This document shows, one piece after another, positions 12,002 to 23,400 of a stretch of 64,000 nucleotides of DNA. Positions within the stretch are counted from its first letter, which is position 1. Each line of letters opens with the position of its first letter. The notes beneath the pieces were generated by a model. It did not search any database. It was given only the letters and a program-made list of their open reading frames with translations, and was not told the origin of the DNA. Source of the DNA: Aphelenchoides besseyi (taxonomy: Eukaryota; Nematoda; Chromadorea; Rhabditida; Aphelenchoididae); contig JAMPIQ010000001.1 of NCBI GenBank assembly GCA_024699855.1, forward strand, positions 6,200,001 to 6,264,000. The letters run 5' to 3'. Position numbers and translations under genes: made by a program.

Positions 12002-14092
12002 CTAAAAAAGAAGCAGAATAGATCGAGGATTTTGCTGATTACCGTTGGGTTCAATTTGATTGTAAACCAAATGTAGATTCTTGTCCTCATTCATTTTGTC
12101 GAAGAGTTGAGGAATACAGCTGAAGGTTACAATGACAACCAACATAGAAACTCGAACTCACGTTTTGCGCTCCGGATCACTACTGCCGATCATAGACATC
12201 GAACCGCTGACCGTGTACCATCGGGTGTTATCGATTTGACGATTCAAAACGGCGACAAAAAGTGGTTTGCGAAGACGACGTTTCACTTTCGCGCGTTTCT
12301 TTGGCTCCAGATTCTCGATGTCGCGTTCAAATCGATAGGTCTAAAATCGAAGTCAATTGCTGATTGTCGAAGAACTCACTCCGTGAAAGACTCTGAGTGC
12401 CAACGGGAGGAACAGTTTCATACAATGCTGTGAATACAAGTAATCGACTTCAGCGAATTTACCGCTTTTAATCGTCAGCAAAATGTAATTCTCAATCTTC
12501 AGAAAGCGGTTCTGTTGAACGGAATCGAATATCAACGTTGTCATGGCATGCAACGCGCTTTGATAACGATGAATTCCTTCTTTCATTTCTTCCGAATCGC
12601 CACCGTTTCGAGTGATGTAATAGCGCAGAAGTTGAAAGGCTTTCAGGAATGAATTCCGTTCTTCGACTTGTTGCTGCTGATTTCGTGGTGGTTGCAAAAT
12701 CAGCGCCAAGACGCGAGCCAAATCGACCGCCGAGTAGACGCGCGAGAAGCCCAAATGTGAGAAGAACGAGAAGAACTCACTATTCATATATTTGGCCAAA
12801 ATCTCGAAAATTTCTTTCCTTCTCTCTGTCGACAAACGTTCGAAACTTTCCGTACACTCATGAAGTGGAATTCTACAGCAAAATGAACAGAAATTAAAAA
12901 CGAAAGATACCCAAGAGATGCGTAGACATGCTTGACGAGATCCTTCCCGACGTGGCTCCACATTCGTGCTTTGCATATGAAAAAAAGATTGTTGAAAATA
13001 CTATCGTTCAATGTCCAATGTCGGTAGAGTGGTAGCTGCAATCTAAAACTCTAGAATGCCAAACGCATTGGATTCAAGAGACTTACTCTCGGTCGAATGA
13101 AATTCGGAAGTTCGGATCGATTCGATTTTTCTCTTTCGGTCCGAAACGGCGAATGAACGGTTTCATGTGCTCCAAACAGATGGCCGAATAGGTTTGAGTT
13201 GAGATCGAGTTTTCCACTTGGTAGCTAGATAATCCGACGGCCGCACACCACGTTAATCCGGCAGTCGATTTGCCCATTGAGTGGGCGAGCTTGAGCAGAA
13301 CAACGGAGGTCTGAAACCACGATCAAGACATCAAATCCAAACTCACCGGTATAGAAGTGTACGTGAAACGATTGTATTCGTACAGAATCTGATCTCGATT
13401 TTGTCGATGAACAGCGATTTCTTTTCGTTTCAGAAGTCGACGTTCCACGCGTTCGGCAATCGAAATTTGCTGGTTCTCTTCGTCGGAATCAGAATCCGAT
13501 TGAGAGTTTGAATCGGCAATTTGCGCGTACTCGGGAAGGTTCAGTTCGTTCAGCTCGGACTCCAAACACAAAACGTGAATACCTTCGGCGTTAAAGACGT
13601 TGTCCAAATGAAACGGTCGTTTGGAATCAATGATGAAAATAGAAGACTCCTTCGGAGTTTCGATTTCCAACTCCAAAAACGATCGATAGCCACCACAATT
13701 AAACAAAACGTAATGAGTGGGCGGTTTGATCAATTGTGAGTACTCATCGAACAGCTCCTTCAGTTCGGTCCACGAGCTGATGGCCAAAAGCGAGTACATG
13801 ACCTCATCGGTCTCTAGTAGATTCTAAACTCACGAGTTAGTAAAAAACCGCTGTAACTGACCGTGAAAATCGTTGCTGCACACAACGAATCGACGTCCAC
13901 GTTTGTGATGATCACCACGTTCTGAACAATTTCGACTGATTAGACCTCTAAGACTTCGCAACCAACCTCCGAACGTATAACCGAACCGTAGAAGCGCTCC
14001 TTGAAATCCTTTTCCAACAGAATCATTTCACAAATCCGACCAAACGAATACGCAGCTCTTCGCGCTTTTGGCGCCAATCTCCGACTAATCAT
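12002..14092 (-). CDS. cdc-45: CDC45 replication initiation factor
   Basis: CDC45 joins MCM2-7 and GINS in the CMG helicase that unwinds nuclear DNA. The N-terminal exons read NVVIITNVDVDSLCAATIFT, the inactive DHH-phosphoesterase-like strand and D-x-D-x-L-C motif of CDC45, followed by MYSLLAISSWTELKELFDEY. Next come THYVLFNCGGY, an acidic linker (QSDSDSDEENQQ), an R/K-rich helix, GKSTAGLTWCAAVGLSSYQV and the characteristic LYRHWTLNDSIFNN. Later exons (about 12900-12360) carry the helical C-terminal half. The gene ends at 12002 after RPLF-like strands and a short tail. About nine exons with short introns are implied, for roughly 520-560 residues, normal for the family. Start ATG at 14092 is the first in frame. 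The last exon (about 12115-12002) is less certain. The gene lies 318 bases downstream of eEF1B on the same strand. Confidence 0.88.
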
Positions 14093-14409
14093 CGATTTTT
14101 GCGTTTACTGCGGAGAATCTCAGCTTCTCGCTGATTGAACATGTTCACGAGTGGAGGTGTTTGTGTTGTGTTTGAATGATATTCATTTACGGCTTTGACT
14201 TTCTTTTATTTGGTTTCAATCTTCGAAAATACTTCGCTTCATAGCTTACGAGGACCATCTACATTCTACGGAATCATTCCAACGGTGTTTCTATTCATCA
14301 CAACCTTTCTATCAATCTTATTCGAATTCTAAAACCATGTTCTTTCATATTATAAACAGAAATTTTATTCGATTTAACAGGCCGAAACACTCGACAAAAC
14401 AACACATAA
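14093..14409. other. eEF1B-CDC45 spacer
   Basis: An A+T-rich spacer of 317 bases between two minus-strand genes. It contains the eEF1B 3' UTR and the CDC45 upstream region. No separate gene is seen. It is short enough for either an operon or a compact independent promoter. Confidence 0.4.
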
Positions 14410-16493
14410 TTAGATTTTGTTGAAAGCCACGATATCGCAGGACTAAAAAACAAATTATTAAAACAAACTCGAAGCTCACAGACCTGAACATGGTCCTCAA
14501 AATCGCTGGTGATCTTTTCGATCAAATCATCTACGGACACCTTTTCGTCTTCAATGGTCATGACCACTTGCAACTTATTGATTCCGTAACCAATGGGAAT
14601 CAATTTGGCTAAAACATGAATCAATGAACACTGCTGAATTGTAAGCACTTACAAGCTCCCCAAACCAATCCGTCTTGTTCTATCGATTTGACCAACTTCT
14701 CCATTTCCTTCAAATCGGTTTCATCGTCCCACGGTTTGACGTCCAAAATGACTGACGACTTGGCGATGGGTCCCGGCTTCTTGGCCTTCTTTTCGGCATA
14801 AGCCTTCAAACGTTCCTCCTTGATACGCTCCTTCTCCTCGTCATTTTCGCTTTCCGAACCGAACAAATCGAAATCTTCGTCCTTCTTCTCCTCTTTGACT
14901 TCCACCTTCTTTTCTGATGCTTTCGGTTTTTCGGAAACGGAGGTGCCGGTGAGCTGAAAACACAAAGAGATTATTCATACGACTACGCTCTCTCCACCCC
15001 TCCCACTTCTATTGGTCGATTTTGAAATGCGACGATCAGTTCAGTTTTCAGTTCTTCGTGGAATTGATTGCAAAGTCGACGTGAAAGAGCGAATTTGGTG
15101 GCTTGCCAACTCAATCGATAGATCCGATTTAATTTGCCTTCGTGTCGACTGCGCAGTTCTTTCAGTTCGTCGATCTGTTTGACCAGAGAATTCACAGTCT
15201 TTCGTATCTTTTCAATAACTTCCGACTCCAAATCCTCAACGTGATCGACAAACAAAATCGAAAGGTCGAAACGATAAAATGGAGCAAACGAATTGAACTC
15301 GCTTGTCGATTCCAACGCTGCGGCTTCGGCTAGCGACCGTGGAATAAACAATGGGCAGAAACAGAGAACAACTCCAGTATGATTGTGAAAACTTTGATCC
15401 CGATTCAAGTAGCCGGTTGGCTCGTAGCCGTGAAGTGAGCGAAATCTTTTGACGCTTCGCAACAGAAGTCCAAACTCAGCGGCCAAATACGCCGGTTGCC
15501 AACTGTCTTTGTTGTGTTGTGGTGGCGATTTGAAGTTCGTGAAGGAGCGCAAATTCAAGCCGCTTTGAATCAAAGTCAACGCCAACTCGAAGCTGTTGCA
15601 GCGAATTCGCGCGATCGCTTCGAAGATTCCGCTCAACAGGCGTCGACTCAAACGCAAATTCGTCTTTCCGCCGGGATGCGGAAAGTTCATGAGAATCGTT
15701 TGGTAGCGATTCTCGTATTCGGACGGCAATTGCGTCGCGTCGATTCCGAACTCGATGTTCACATTCGATTCGCGCAACGCCAACAAATTCGCACTTCCGG
15801 ACGGGTAGCGACAACAGAATTCCCGTTCGTCCGCTTCCAAAACCGTCGCCGTCAAGCGCGTGCGTGGAAAAGCGTGGGAATAAGCGCGGGAATACGAAAA
15901 GTTGCCGTCGCCCAAAATCAAAATTGTTTCGCGCCGCACGTTCTGCAAACGAATCGAAGTGGAAAGACGTCGTGGAAACGAACCTTTTGAACCAACTCGT
16001 GGATTTCCAGCACTTTGCTGCGCAGATCTTCGTTCTCTTTGACCAACCAGTCGACTTTCGAGCGCAACGCCGTCAAATCCCCCTCACCACTGGTGGAACG
16101 ACCTGAACAGTATGGGAATTAGAAGACCACGTTTCGAACTCACGATTCCGAGAATTGCGACTTCCTTTGCCGTGATTGCCGCTGCTCTTCGTATTCGACT
16201 TCTTCAACGCGTCGTCGACGATGCGCTTCGCTTCGTCGAGTGCATGACCGTGAGGTTGATGGTCCGAGCGAAGCGTGCTTGTGCGTCGACGTCGGTTTCC
16301 TAAACGTCGAGGAATTCAACGAGAATCCTTAGCGAAAACACAAACCTCCATGTCCACCACGATGATGGACGACTTCAGTGGGCAAATTGGTGTAAGTCAA
16401 ATGGTCCTTGGACCACAACACATCCGCTGCCTTCACAGCCAAGTGAATGGGCAAATTGGCACGAACTTCGGACAACAAAGCGTGATCAGACAT
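14410..16493 (-). CDS. eef-1B: eEF1B beta/delta, guanine-exchange subunit
   Basis: This subunit recharges eEF1A with GTP during translation elongation. The start exon at 16493 reads [14 protein letters not shown]. The second and third exons give a leucine-zipper helix ([20 protein letters not shown]), typical of the delta form, ending at 15984. The GEF half starts at 14953 (LTGTSVSEK), passes the acidic [18 protein letters not shown] region and the [20 protein letters not shown] motif. It continues with QDGLVWGA and [10 protein letters not shown] and ends in the classical V-A-F-N-K-I tail with a stop at 14410. Splicing 15984 directly to 14953 keeps phase 0 and yields about 265 residues, the usual length. 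The intervening 1-kb region contains a separate phase-0 exon (see next entry). The gene shares a short divergent spacer with MON1. Confidence 0.9.
14983..15942 (-). CDS. DUF2431/BMT5-like methyltransferase-domain exon inside eEF1B
   Basis: An exon beginning right after a strong TTTGCAG acceptor (first base 15942) is open to a stop at 14983 and starts [20 protein letters not shown]. That is the G-D-G-N-F-S-F/Y motif of DUF2431 (BMT5-like Rossmann) proteins, which include the 25S rRNA uridine-N3 methyltransferases. [20 protein letters not shown] is the family's second signature (N-F-P-H). There is no ATG at its start, so it must be reached by splicing from the leucine-zipper exon. Two outputs are possible. 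Running to its own stop gives zipper plus methyltransferase. Using a GTGGGA donor after 15007 gives a 936-nt cassette that keeps phase 0 into the eEF1B GEF domain. The second donor is inference. Nothing here resembles a separate promoter. Confidence 0.82.
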   Translation of the reverse strand, partial: NVRRETILILGDGNFSYSRAYSHAFPRTRLTATVLEADEREFCCRYPSGSANLLALRESNVNIEFGIDATQLPSEYENRYQTILMNFPHPGGKTNLRLSRRLLSGIFEAIARIRCNSFELALTLIQSGLNLRSFTNFKSPPQHNKDSWQPAYLAAEFGLLLRSVKRFRSLHGYEPTGYLNRDQSFHNHTGVVLCFCPLFIPRSLAEAAALESTSEFNSFAPFYRFDLSILFVDHVEDLESEVIEKIRKTVNSLVKQIDELKELRSRHEGKLNRIYRLSWQATKFALSRRLCNQFHEELKTELIVAFQNRPIEVGGVERA

Positions 16494-16665
16494 CTTTCGA
16501 ATTCTCTGCAAAATTCCAACTGAAATTGCGTTGCAGCTCGATGGGCCTGTCGGATCCCGAACGAAACGCCAAAACGTTTTCGCTTCGTCTTCACACACGA
16601 TTTCGACAGTCGAATTTCGGTGTGTTGATGATGTGGTGGCGATCGATCACACGATTTCCGCTTTC
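16494..16665. promoter_or_regulatory. Short divergent promoter between eEF1B and MON1
   Basis: Only about 170 bases separate the eEF1B ATG (minus) from the most likely MON1 ATG (plus). A TTGCAG acceptor lies around 16532-16537 on the plus strand and could be a trans-splice or first-intron site for MON1. No TATA box is evident. A shared bidirectional promoter is inferred from spacing only. If MON1 starts further upstream in the same open frame, the region is even shorter. Confidence 0.45.
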
Positions 16666-18156
16666 ATGGCCGTGGAATTGACCACGTCGTCGCATCACAT
16701 TTGGATTTTGTCGGAGTTCGGAAAACCGATTTTCGGAAGGTAGGTTTCCCCTTCGATTTTCGATTTCATCGCCATTTCAGCATCGGAGATGAGTCAGAAT
16801 TGGTTCGTATTTCCCCCGTAATCGGCACCTTCGTGCGCACTTACGAGTCGTGGGACGATCAATTGCATTCAATTCAAATGGACGGTCTCTATGTCCACTT
16901 CTCCTACCGCTCACCGATCATTTTGTGCATCGTAAGTCACGAGCCATCGAATTTGAAGTGGCACTTGGACGTGATCTACAATCAAGTTATCTCGATTCTG
17001 ACAAAATTCGCCCTTCGAAAGACCTACGAAGAACGTGGTGGGAATTTTGATTTGCGACGATATTTGACGGGAATTGACAAACGTTTCGACGTTTGTTTGA
17101 AGTCTTTCGAGTTGGATCCGGTCGTTTATTTGTCCGGATTTCGAATTCTGCCAATGAACTATGCGGATCGAGAGTTCATAGTCAACACAATGGCTTCGTG
17201 CATCAACGCCAGTACTTCAACGGTTAGCTTTCGTTTTGAACTGATCACAAAAAGAACGTTTAGGTTGCTTTCGCCGTTCTGATCGCTCATAGGCAGTTAA
17301 TCGCGTTGGTGAGGATGAAGAAACTGAATTTGACTTCCTCGGACTTTAACATTCTCGCCAATTTGGTTGAATGTCACGAATCGCTCAGAGATGTCGAAAC
17401 GTGGGTGCCGTTGTGTTTGCCGCATTTCAACAAAAAGTTTGTTTCTCTTATTCTCTTCGTTTCCATTTGAAATTTCAGCCAATTTCTGTACGCACACATC
17501 TCCTATCTGTGGGAGAACAATGGTCCCTGTCTGATCATGTTAAGTTCCTCACGAGACGCCTTCTACGATTTAAAAGTTATTCGTGAGAACATATCCCAAA
17601 CAATCGGTACCTACAAACGATGTCTACGTTTGAAAGCCACCGTTTCGCAGCCCGATCATGTTTTTACGAAACAAGTGAGTGGGCTTAAACGATGTTAAAA
17701 GCAATCGTCTCGTTTAGGTTCTTTCAATCGATTTGTTTCATTTCATGTAAGCATGTGGAGTGGAAACTGATAATCATGGTCTTTAGGTACAAAAACATTC
17801 TCTCATCTCAAGTCTGCTGCTCATCACCTCAGAAGCCGTTCATCACACCACTGGAGCAATCTCAACTGTACAAAGGATACTTCAAACTCATGGATTTGGT
17901 ACGCAAATCGAAGAACGTCGCCTACTTCTTCCAAACTCAAGACGACTACGCTCTTTTTGCGTGGGTTAGTTGATCGTTGAGTTTCCGGTCGGAAGATCAA
18001 TTTCAGATCACGGGTAGCTTCGAATTGTATTGCACTTTTAATCCGCTGATCTCCGAGCCGATTGCCATGGAAACTGCGGAGCGTTTGTTGAAGTTGTTGC
18101 GAAAAGAAGAAAAACGGGTTTTCTTCAACTTATCGCCTGCTCTGCTCAACGAATAA
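16666..18156 (+). CDS. sand-1: MON1 (SAND) vacuolar fusion protein
   Basis: MON1 with CCZ1 forms the guanine-exchange complex that loads Rab7 on late endosomes and autophagosomes. The N-terminal motif HHIWILSEFGKPIFG is the family hallmark (S-E-x-G-K-P-I) and is split by the first intron (acceptor before 16781). The first longin domain continues with SIQMDGLYVHFSYRSP. Then LDVIYNQVISILTKF and GGNFDLRRYLTGIDKRFD match the conserved Y-N-Q-I-x-S-x-L-T and Y-D-L-R-R-x-L-x-G blocks. Further longin-like domains follow in exons near 17290-17420, 17480-17670, 17785-17960 and 18007-18156, ending FNLSPALLNE. Length is near 410-430 residues, short of vertebrate MON1 mainly because the variable N-terminal leader is missing. 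The start at 16666 is chosen for its first in-frame ATG before the motif. SNAP-29 follows 103 bases downstream. Confidence 0.85.
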
Positions 18157-18235
18157 ACGATTGAAACTTTGTTGTAAATTAGAATTTTGTGGTCTCTAGA
18201 ACCCCAAACTACTTGTCTTCCATTCTTCTACTCAA

Positions 18236-18250
18236 TTTCTTTTTGTTCAG
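18236..18250 (+). promoter_or_regulatory. Probable trans-splice acceptor of SNAP-29
   Basis: A T-rich run ending in TTCAG at 18250 stands nine bases before the SNAP-29 ATG and 94 bases after the MON1 stop. A polypyrimidine-AG directly before a start codon with such a short upstream spacer is the usual layout of a downstream operon gene that receives a spliced leader. The leader itself is not in this window. Confidence 0.5.
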
Positions 18251-18259
18251 AGGTTCAAA

Positions 18260-19063
18260 ATGTCGAATCCGTTCGATGACGACGACGATAAGCCAACGAA
18301 GAGTTACACGTCGAAAAATAGCGAAACGGCCGATGAAATGGCACGCCGCTACGAACAACAACTCGAAACGTTGATGCAGGAATCGTTGTCGTCGACACAA
18401 CGCTCCGTCAAAGCATTGGATTCGTCGGAACAGTTGGGCACTCAAGCGGCTCGAGATTTGTTGGCACAACGTGAGAAGTTAGAGCGAACGGAGCGCAATT
18501 TGGACGACATCAATCACACTACTCATTTGACTCAACGTTCGTTGAATTCGTTGAAGTCGGTTTTCGGCGGATTTTTCAAGAACAAGTTTTCGAAAGCACC
18601 ACCGAAACCGAACCACGATGTGAGTTCTTGAAGTTTCTATATTTTACTGTCTTTAGGTGCCTCCATCGGCATCAAGTGGAAAGCTCTCGTCCACATTAGA
18701 CCAACAATCGGAGGTACCTCCCGGTAGTAATCCGTTTGTTTCGGCCAATTCGGCCCCGTCGTTGTCCGCCGAATCGCGTCAACATCTTCAAGGAACTCGT
18801 TGGGGTGCAATGGACGATGAGATCGACGAGAATTTAGGTTCCTTTCATTTCGCCGTTCTTTCACTGTTCTTTTAGGTCAAATGAGCGATCAGTTGAAACG
18901 TCTACGTGCACTTGGAACGGCGTTGGGCGAAGAGGTTGAAGACCAGAATCAAATGCTTGATCGTATCGAATCCAAAGCGGCGCGAAACGACTCGGTGGTC
19001 CGCAATCAGGATCAACAGATGAAGAAGCTTCTCGGCTACAAACCGACCCCAGCGCAGAAGTAA
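18260..19063 (+). CDS. snap-29: SNAP-29, Qbc-SNARE
   Basis: SNAP-29 supplies two SNARE helices to fusion complexes, notably autophagosome-lysosome fusion and endosomal traffic. It begins MSNPFDDDDD, and the N-P-F motif binds EH-domain proteins. The first SNARE helix (about residues 25-95) includes SSTQRSVKALDSSEQLGTQA and ERNLDDINHTTHLTQRSLNS. There is no cysteine-rich palmitoylation segment, as expected for SNAP-29 as opposed to SNAP-25. After a Ser/Pro-rich linker with a second N-P-F, the C-terminal exon has the second helix, MSDQLKRLRALGTALGEEVE then NQMLDRIESKAARND. Three exons (18260 to about 18619, about 18658-18835, about 18877-19063) give about 240 residues, the normal size. An AATAAA lies at 19112. 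Confidence 0.92.
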
Positions 19064-19184
19064 CAAAGCGAATATCATTCCATCCCGATTGTGCATGTCA
19101 ATTTCACTGTGAATAAACTTGTTTGCCAATTCAAATTTGTTGCGAACAGTTGACTACCTTGTCAACCTTCTTTCTTACCACCGC

Positions 19185-19198
19185 TTTTTTTGCTTCAG
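19185..19198 (+). promoter_or_regulatory. Probable trans-splice acceptor of the HORMA gene
   Basis: A run of seven T followed by GCTTCAG ends one base before the ATG at 19200 and 135 bases after the SNAP-29 stop (AATAAA at 19112). The spacing between poly(A) signal and acceptor, under 100 bases, is typical of nematode operons with spliced-leader addition. Confidence 0.5.
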
Positions 19199-19199
19199 A

Positions 19200-20192
19200 A
19201 TGCTGATTTTTAGACGACAAATGGTCCAACCAAATTTGTATCAATTCTACGGCGGGTTTTCTAAATTCAATCCGGACATACTCATACAACCATCGGAGAG
19301 TCCAACAGACGAAGATGTGAACTTCTGGGCCGGTGACAACTTTTCCAACAGCGCTCGTGAAGTTGCGGCAGTGATTACCGATTTTCTCGGTTTGTTTCCA
19401 TCTTCTGGTTTTTTCCATCCCACAGTTTTAGAAGCCTATTTCCACGAAGTTGTCTGCAGATATGGTCGCTATCCGCAATCATCGAAGACCACGCACGCCG
19501 TTCAGGGCTTCTTTTACACGCGCTGCATGGATCCAAATGTTTGCGATTACTACAAGAAGTGTCGACCGACGTTTCGTCGGTGGTTTTTGCTTCAAAAGAT
19601 TGAGAGTGTTGTTATCGCGGTGTTAAATTCGGATACCGAAGAGGTTGTGGCCGAGTTTCGCGTTTGTTTCTTTCGACCGAAAACTCTCGAAGAACACGGA
19701 ATGTGAGTGCGAGGTCTTCGTATTCGTTTAATTTCACTTAGTGCTGCATACAAAAAAGATGCGAAGAACTTGGTTGAACAGTTCACTCAAACGTTGGACA
19801 GTTTCCAGTTCAACGACGACATCGAAGAAGTTCACAAATTAGAGAAACGTGGGTTGCTTTCTTTCTTTTTTCAGTTTTTGCTCTAGGGCCCATCATTCAA
19901 ATTTACTGCAAACTCAACGCCGATGTTAAACTACCTTACGCCGATACGGTAATGCCCTTCAAGCGGTTTGATATCGTCGAGTTTTTAGGAACATTTGTGG
20001 GAAGTGAACAACGTCAAACCACCGACTTCAGTCCCGCAGTTGGTCAAAACGAACAAGATTGTTCGAAATAATTTGGTGGAAATTCGCTTTCACAATGTCG
20101 TTTACGCAGAGAGCAACAACTGGGCCTTTTACGGACTCAAACCCGAGGATTTTACTCAAGAAACCACCGTATCATCCAAAGAGGAAAGTTAA
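19200..20192 (+). CDS. HORMA-domain protein, REV7/MAD2L2-like
   Basis: The protein starts MLIFRRQMVQPNLYQFYGGF and is about 280 residues in four exons (about 19200-19703, 19741-19849, 19886-19949, 19990-20192). A HORMA-type core is suggested by AREVAAVITDFLGLFPSSGF, which corresponds to the first long helix of MAD2/REV7. The block FFLQKIESVVIAVLNSDTEE followed by VVAEFRVCF corresponds to the strand pair that reads V-V-V-V-I-L-D then V-E-K-F-x-F in REV7. Between them lies a cysteine-rich stretch (CMDPNVCDYYKKC) not typical of REV7, so this is a divergent member. The C-terminal part should form the mobile safety-belt region. REV7 acts in translesion synthesis and shieldin-type end protection; MAD2 acts in the spindle checkpoint. 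Which applies here cannot be decided. An AATAAA at about 20333 would end the transcript. Confidence 0.5.
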
Positions 20193-20402
20193 TTCTGATG
20201 TTTCAATCCATCGTTTCCGCACACTAAACCTCTCGTCCTCACAGTCAAGAAATCGTAGTTTCTCCGAGAACTTTCTGTTTCAACAACATTTCTGTTCTAG
20301 GATTTCACAAGCAAATCCGCCAAAACTAAACAATAAAACTTTATTAAAATATTAACAAACAAGTGAAAAGATATACAAGATTAACAGCTACTTTCAAGTC
20401 AT

Positions 20403-23400
20403 CTACCAAAATGGACACCATCCAACATAACATTGACACAAATTGTCGAATAAAGTCGCCTGGTCGATTAGACGATTCACTTGTTCTTTTTCCGAAATCA
20501 CTTCGTACATATTGAAATCGCGACCTAAACTTCCAATACGTATCGGCACCTTCCACTCGAGACTTACCACTCAGCTTCGCTTTCACCCTTCCAATCGCAT
20601 CGGCCGTATGGTTATTGTTCATTTGCATTTGAATATCTTCACCTTCGGGACCAGCAGGTCGACGTGTCGATACGTCGGTCAGACGCCAATTCAACACCGG
20701 ATCGTAGACGAAAGCTTCGAGAACCGCCAGAATCGAGTCGTGATTATTGCGGAGCAGTCGAAGAACCCGTTCGCAGGTCAGTCGGTAGTTACCTTCGACT
20801 CCAGTCACTTCCATTGCCTTCAAAATTGATGAGAAATAAAGTCGACTAAACACTTACCCGAACCAACATCCGAGTCAAACGGAACGGTATCTTTTCCGGA
20901 TATTTTTGTCGTTTCATTGCAACTTCAAAACAATCGCCGAAATCGATGTGGACGATTTTGCCGCTCAAACGATCCAACATCAAATTCGAAGGATGACTAC
21001 AAGAAGATTGAAGGAACATAATGAGACGCTTACCGATCACCTAAACCCAAAATATAGCCAACCATCGACATACAAGCCATCGATCGAGTGTAGTTCGTGC
21101 GACGATCGAACCAAACTTCCGAATTCGGTGATTTCATCCACAACGTTTGACGCAAATCTTCACCACTTGTACAACGCAGGGCTTCGTCAAAGATCTCGAC
21201 TTTTTGCAACAACGTGAGTTTTTCCTAAACCTTATCAGTTTTATAAATCAGAAACAACTCACCAAATCCATGACCCAAGTTTGCATTTTCGTATACTCTT
21301 CCGAAACGGGAATTCGATTCTTAGCTCTATAGTCGCGAATCAACGCGTGTAGCGTATCGCAGTGCGGAATCCAACCGATAAGTCCCGAGTTTTGTCCCAA
21401 CGGAATGATCGAATAACGTTGAATGCTCAGATTGCGACGATTAGTTCCCGGATCACGCAGAATCAAATGATTGATCAGACCAAAAAGTTGCATGATTCGT
21501 TCGTCCTGTCGCAAATCTTCGTTTCCTTTCAACAAGAAAGTGTATTCGTTTCCATCGCTACCTACAAATCTTCTGCTAAACATCTCATAAATATTAATCA
21601 CATACCACGCATTAAAATCTTTCGAGGACGTTGCTTTGACATGATAACTTCCAAATGAGGAATCACGGAGACGATGGTGATCACTTGATTACTCGGATCG
21701 TAGGTTGCTGGAACACAGACTTCTAAGTTTTGGGCTTTCAGCAATCGCGGCGCAATGTAGTTCAATTCCAAGCCAGTCATTGTTCGGAGCTGAGTTGACA
21801 ACCGTTTAAAGACCCTAAAACACAATGTTTAGGTCTCTCAATCCTCTACTTACCGATAGTAAATATCCCACGCCTGACCAACTTGTTTCTGATCGTGAGT
21901 TCGTTCGTATGCCAAACAATGTTGATAGGCGTCGTGAAGTTCACGATAGTAGGTCTAAACATCAAATTAAAATCTCTTGTTTTTAACTCACTTGATTAAA
22001 TGATTCCTCCTTCATTGTTGCTTGTCCGGCTTCAATCTTCTTGTGCAACGGCTGCAAGACGCTCATCATTTGTTCGTAATTTCGTTCTTGAAACCACAAC
22101 TGTGACGCCTGTTCCAGAGCACTGTGCCACATTTCGTGCCACAAGATCGCACATCGAATCAACTCATCGGAAATCAAAACTGCTTGATCGACGAACTGTT
22201 TTCTCTCTTCGCTCATCAACTTTAGAATCTCGGCAGCAACTTTGGCACGTTGTTGATTCTTCGATTTTGTAGCGGCTGTCAAAGCGTAGACGATGGCTTG
22301 CGGATGAGCTCTGGCCACATCGATGACCACTTGTTTAACCAGAAGTCCAACATTATTTCGCGAATCCATTCGACCCATCAGTTGCGGCACGACTTCAAGC
22401 CACGTTTCAATTGGAACCATTTTCAAGAGCTCGCGAAGTTGCTCGTACACTTCCGGTTTATCGCCGTGATCAAACCAAATCATCATCAAACGCAACGTAT
22501 CTTCCAGTCGTGATCCTTCGCCCAATTGAATCGCTCGCAAGAAACAACGAATCGCGTGTTGAGCGTAAGTGGTGCGAAGTTGAGCAATTTGTTGTTGTTG
22601 TTTGTATATTTGTTGCTGCTGATATTGTTGATAGCGTTGAGAGTGTTGGGTTTGTTGTTGATACTGATGCGGATACGCGATCCCAATTCCACCTTGAGCC
22701 ATCGGTTGTTGTTCCGGCATTGGTTCGTGACTCTCCGTGCTTTGATCGTACTCTTGACCACCTGAATGTTCGCCACCATAAATCGGTTGACGATCTAACA
22801 TCACCAAATTGTAGTAAACAGTTCCAAGTTTATGCCACGCCTTAAAATACAAATACAAAGAAAATGAAGGCGGGAACTAACCTTATACCAATTCTCATCA
22901 AAGTTTGTTGCATGAGTGTAATGTTGCAAAGTCACTTGTGTGAATTTGTCGTAGCTCGGCATATCAGTGGGATTGTAGGTCAGACGTGGATCGTCCATTC
23001 TGAACATTTGATGAGAAGAAACATTTCAAAAAACCTACCGTTGAGCGTGTGGATGCCTTGATGGATTCCTCATCCTCGTGGCTTGTTGTTGAACAACCAA
23101 CGACTGCAATTCGATGTTCCAATCGCCCAATTTCAAATAACATTTGGCCGTTAAATGACGCATCGGATCCAATTGATACTCAGAAATCGAGTCGCGGTTC
23201 TTGTCGATGAGTTGATGTAGAGTGGACGCCAAATTTGCAACCGACGTATAAGCAGCTCGATGATGATTATCAACCCAATTTTGTTTGCAAATCGAAAGCG
23301 CCAAAAACGGTTTATCCAACGGAATCTCAATGTGCTGCAACTCCGTGCCTTCGGGTTGCCCCAAAAGATTGCACAGAACTCGACGAGACATCGACATTTT

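Noticed and set aside
20844..21040. TRRAP or another PIK-related kinase in place of TOR
   Set aside because: The intact D-F-G, the FRB helix pair and the final G-W-C-P-F-W tail are specific to TOR.
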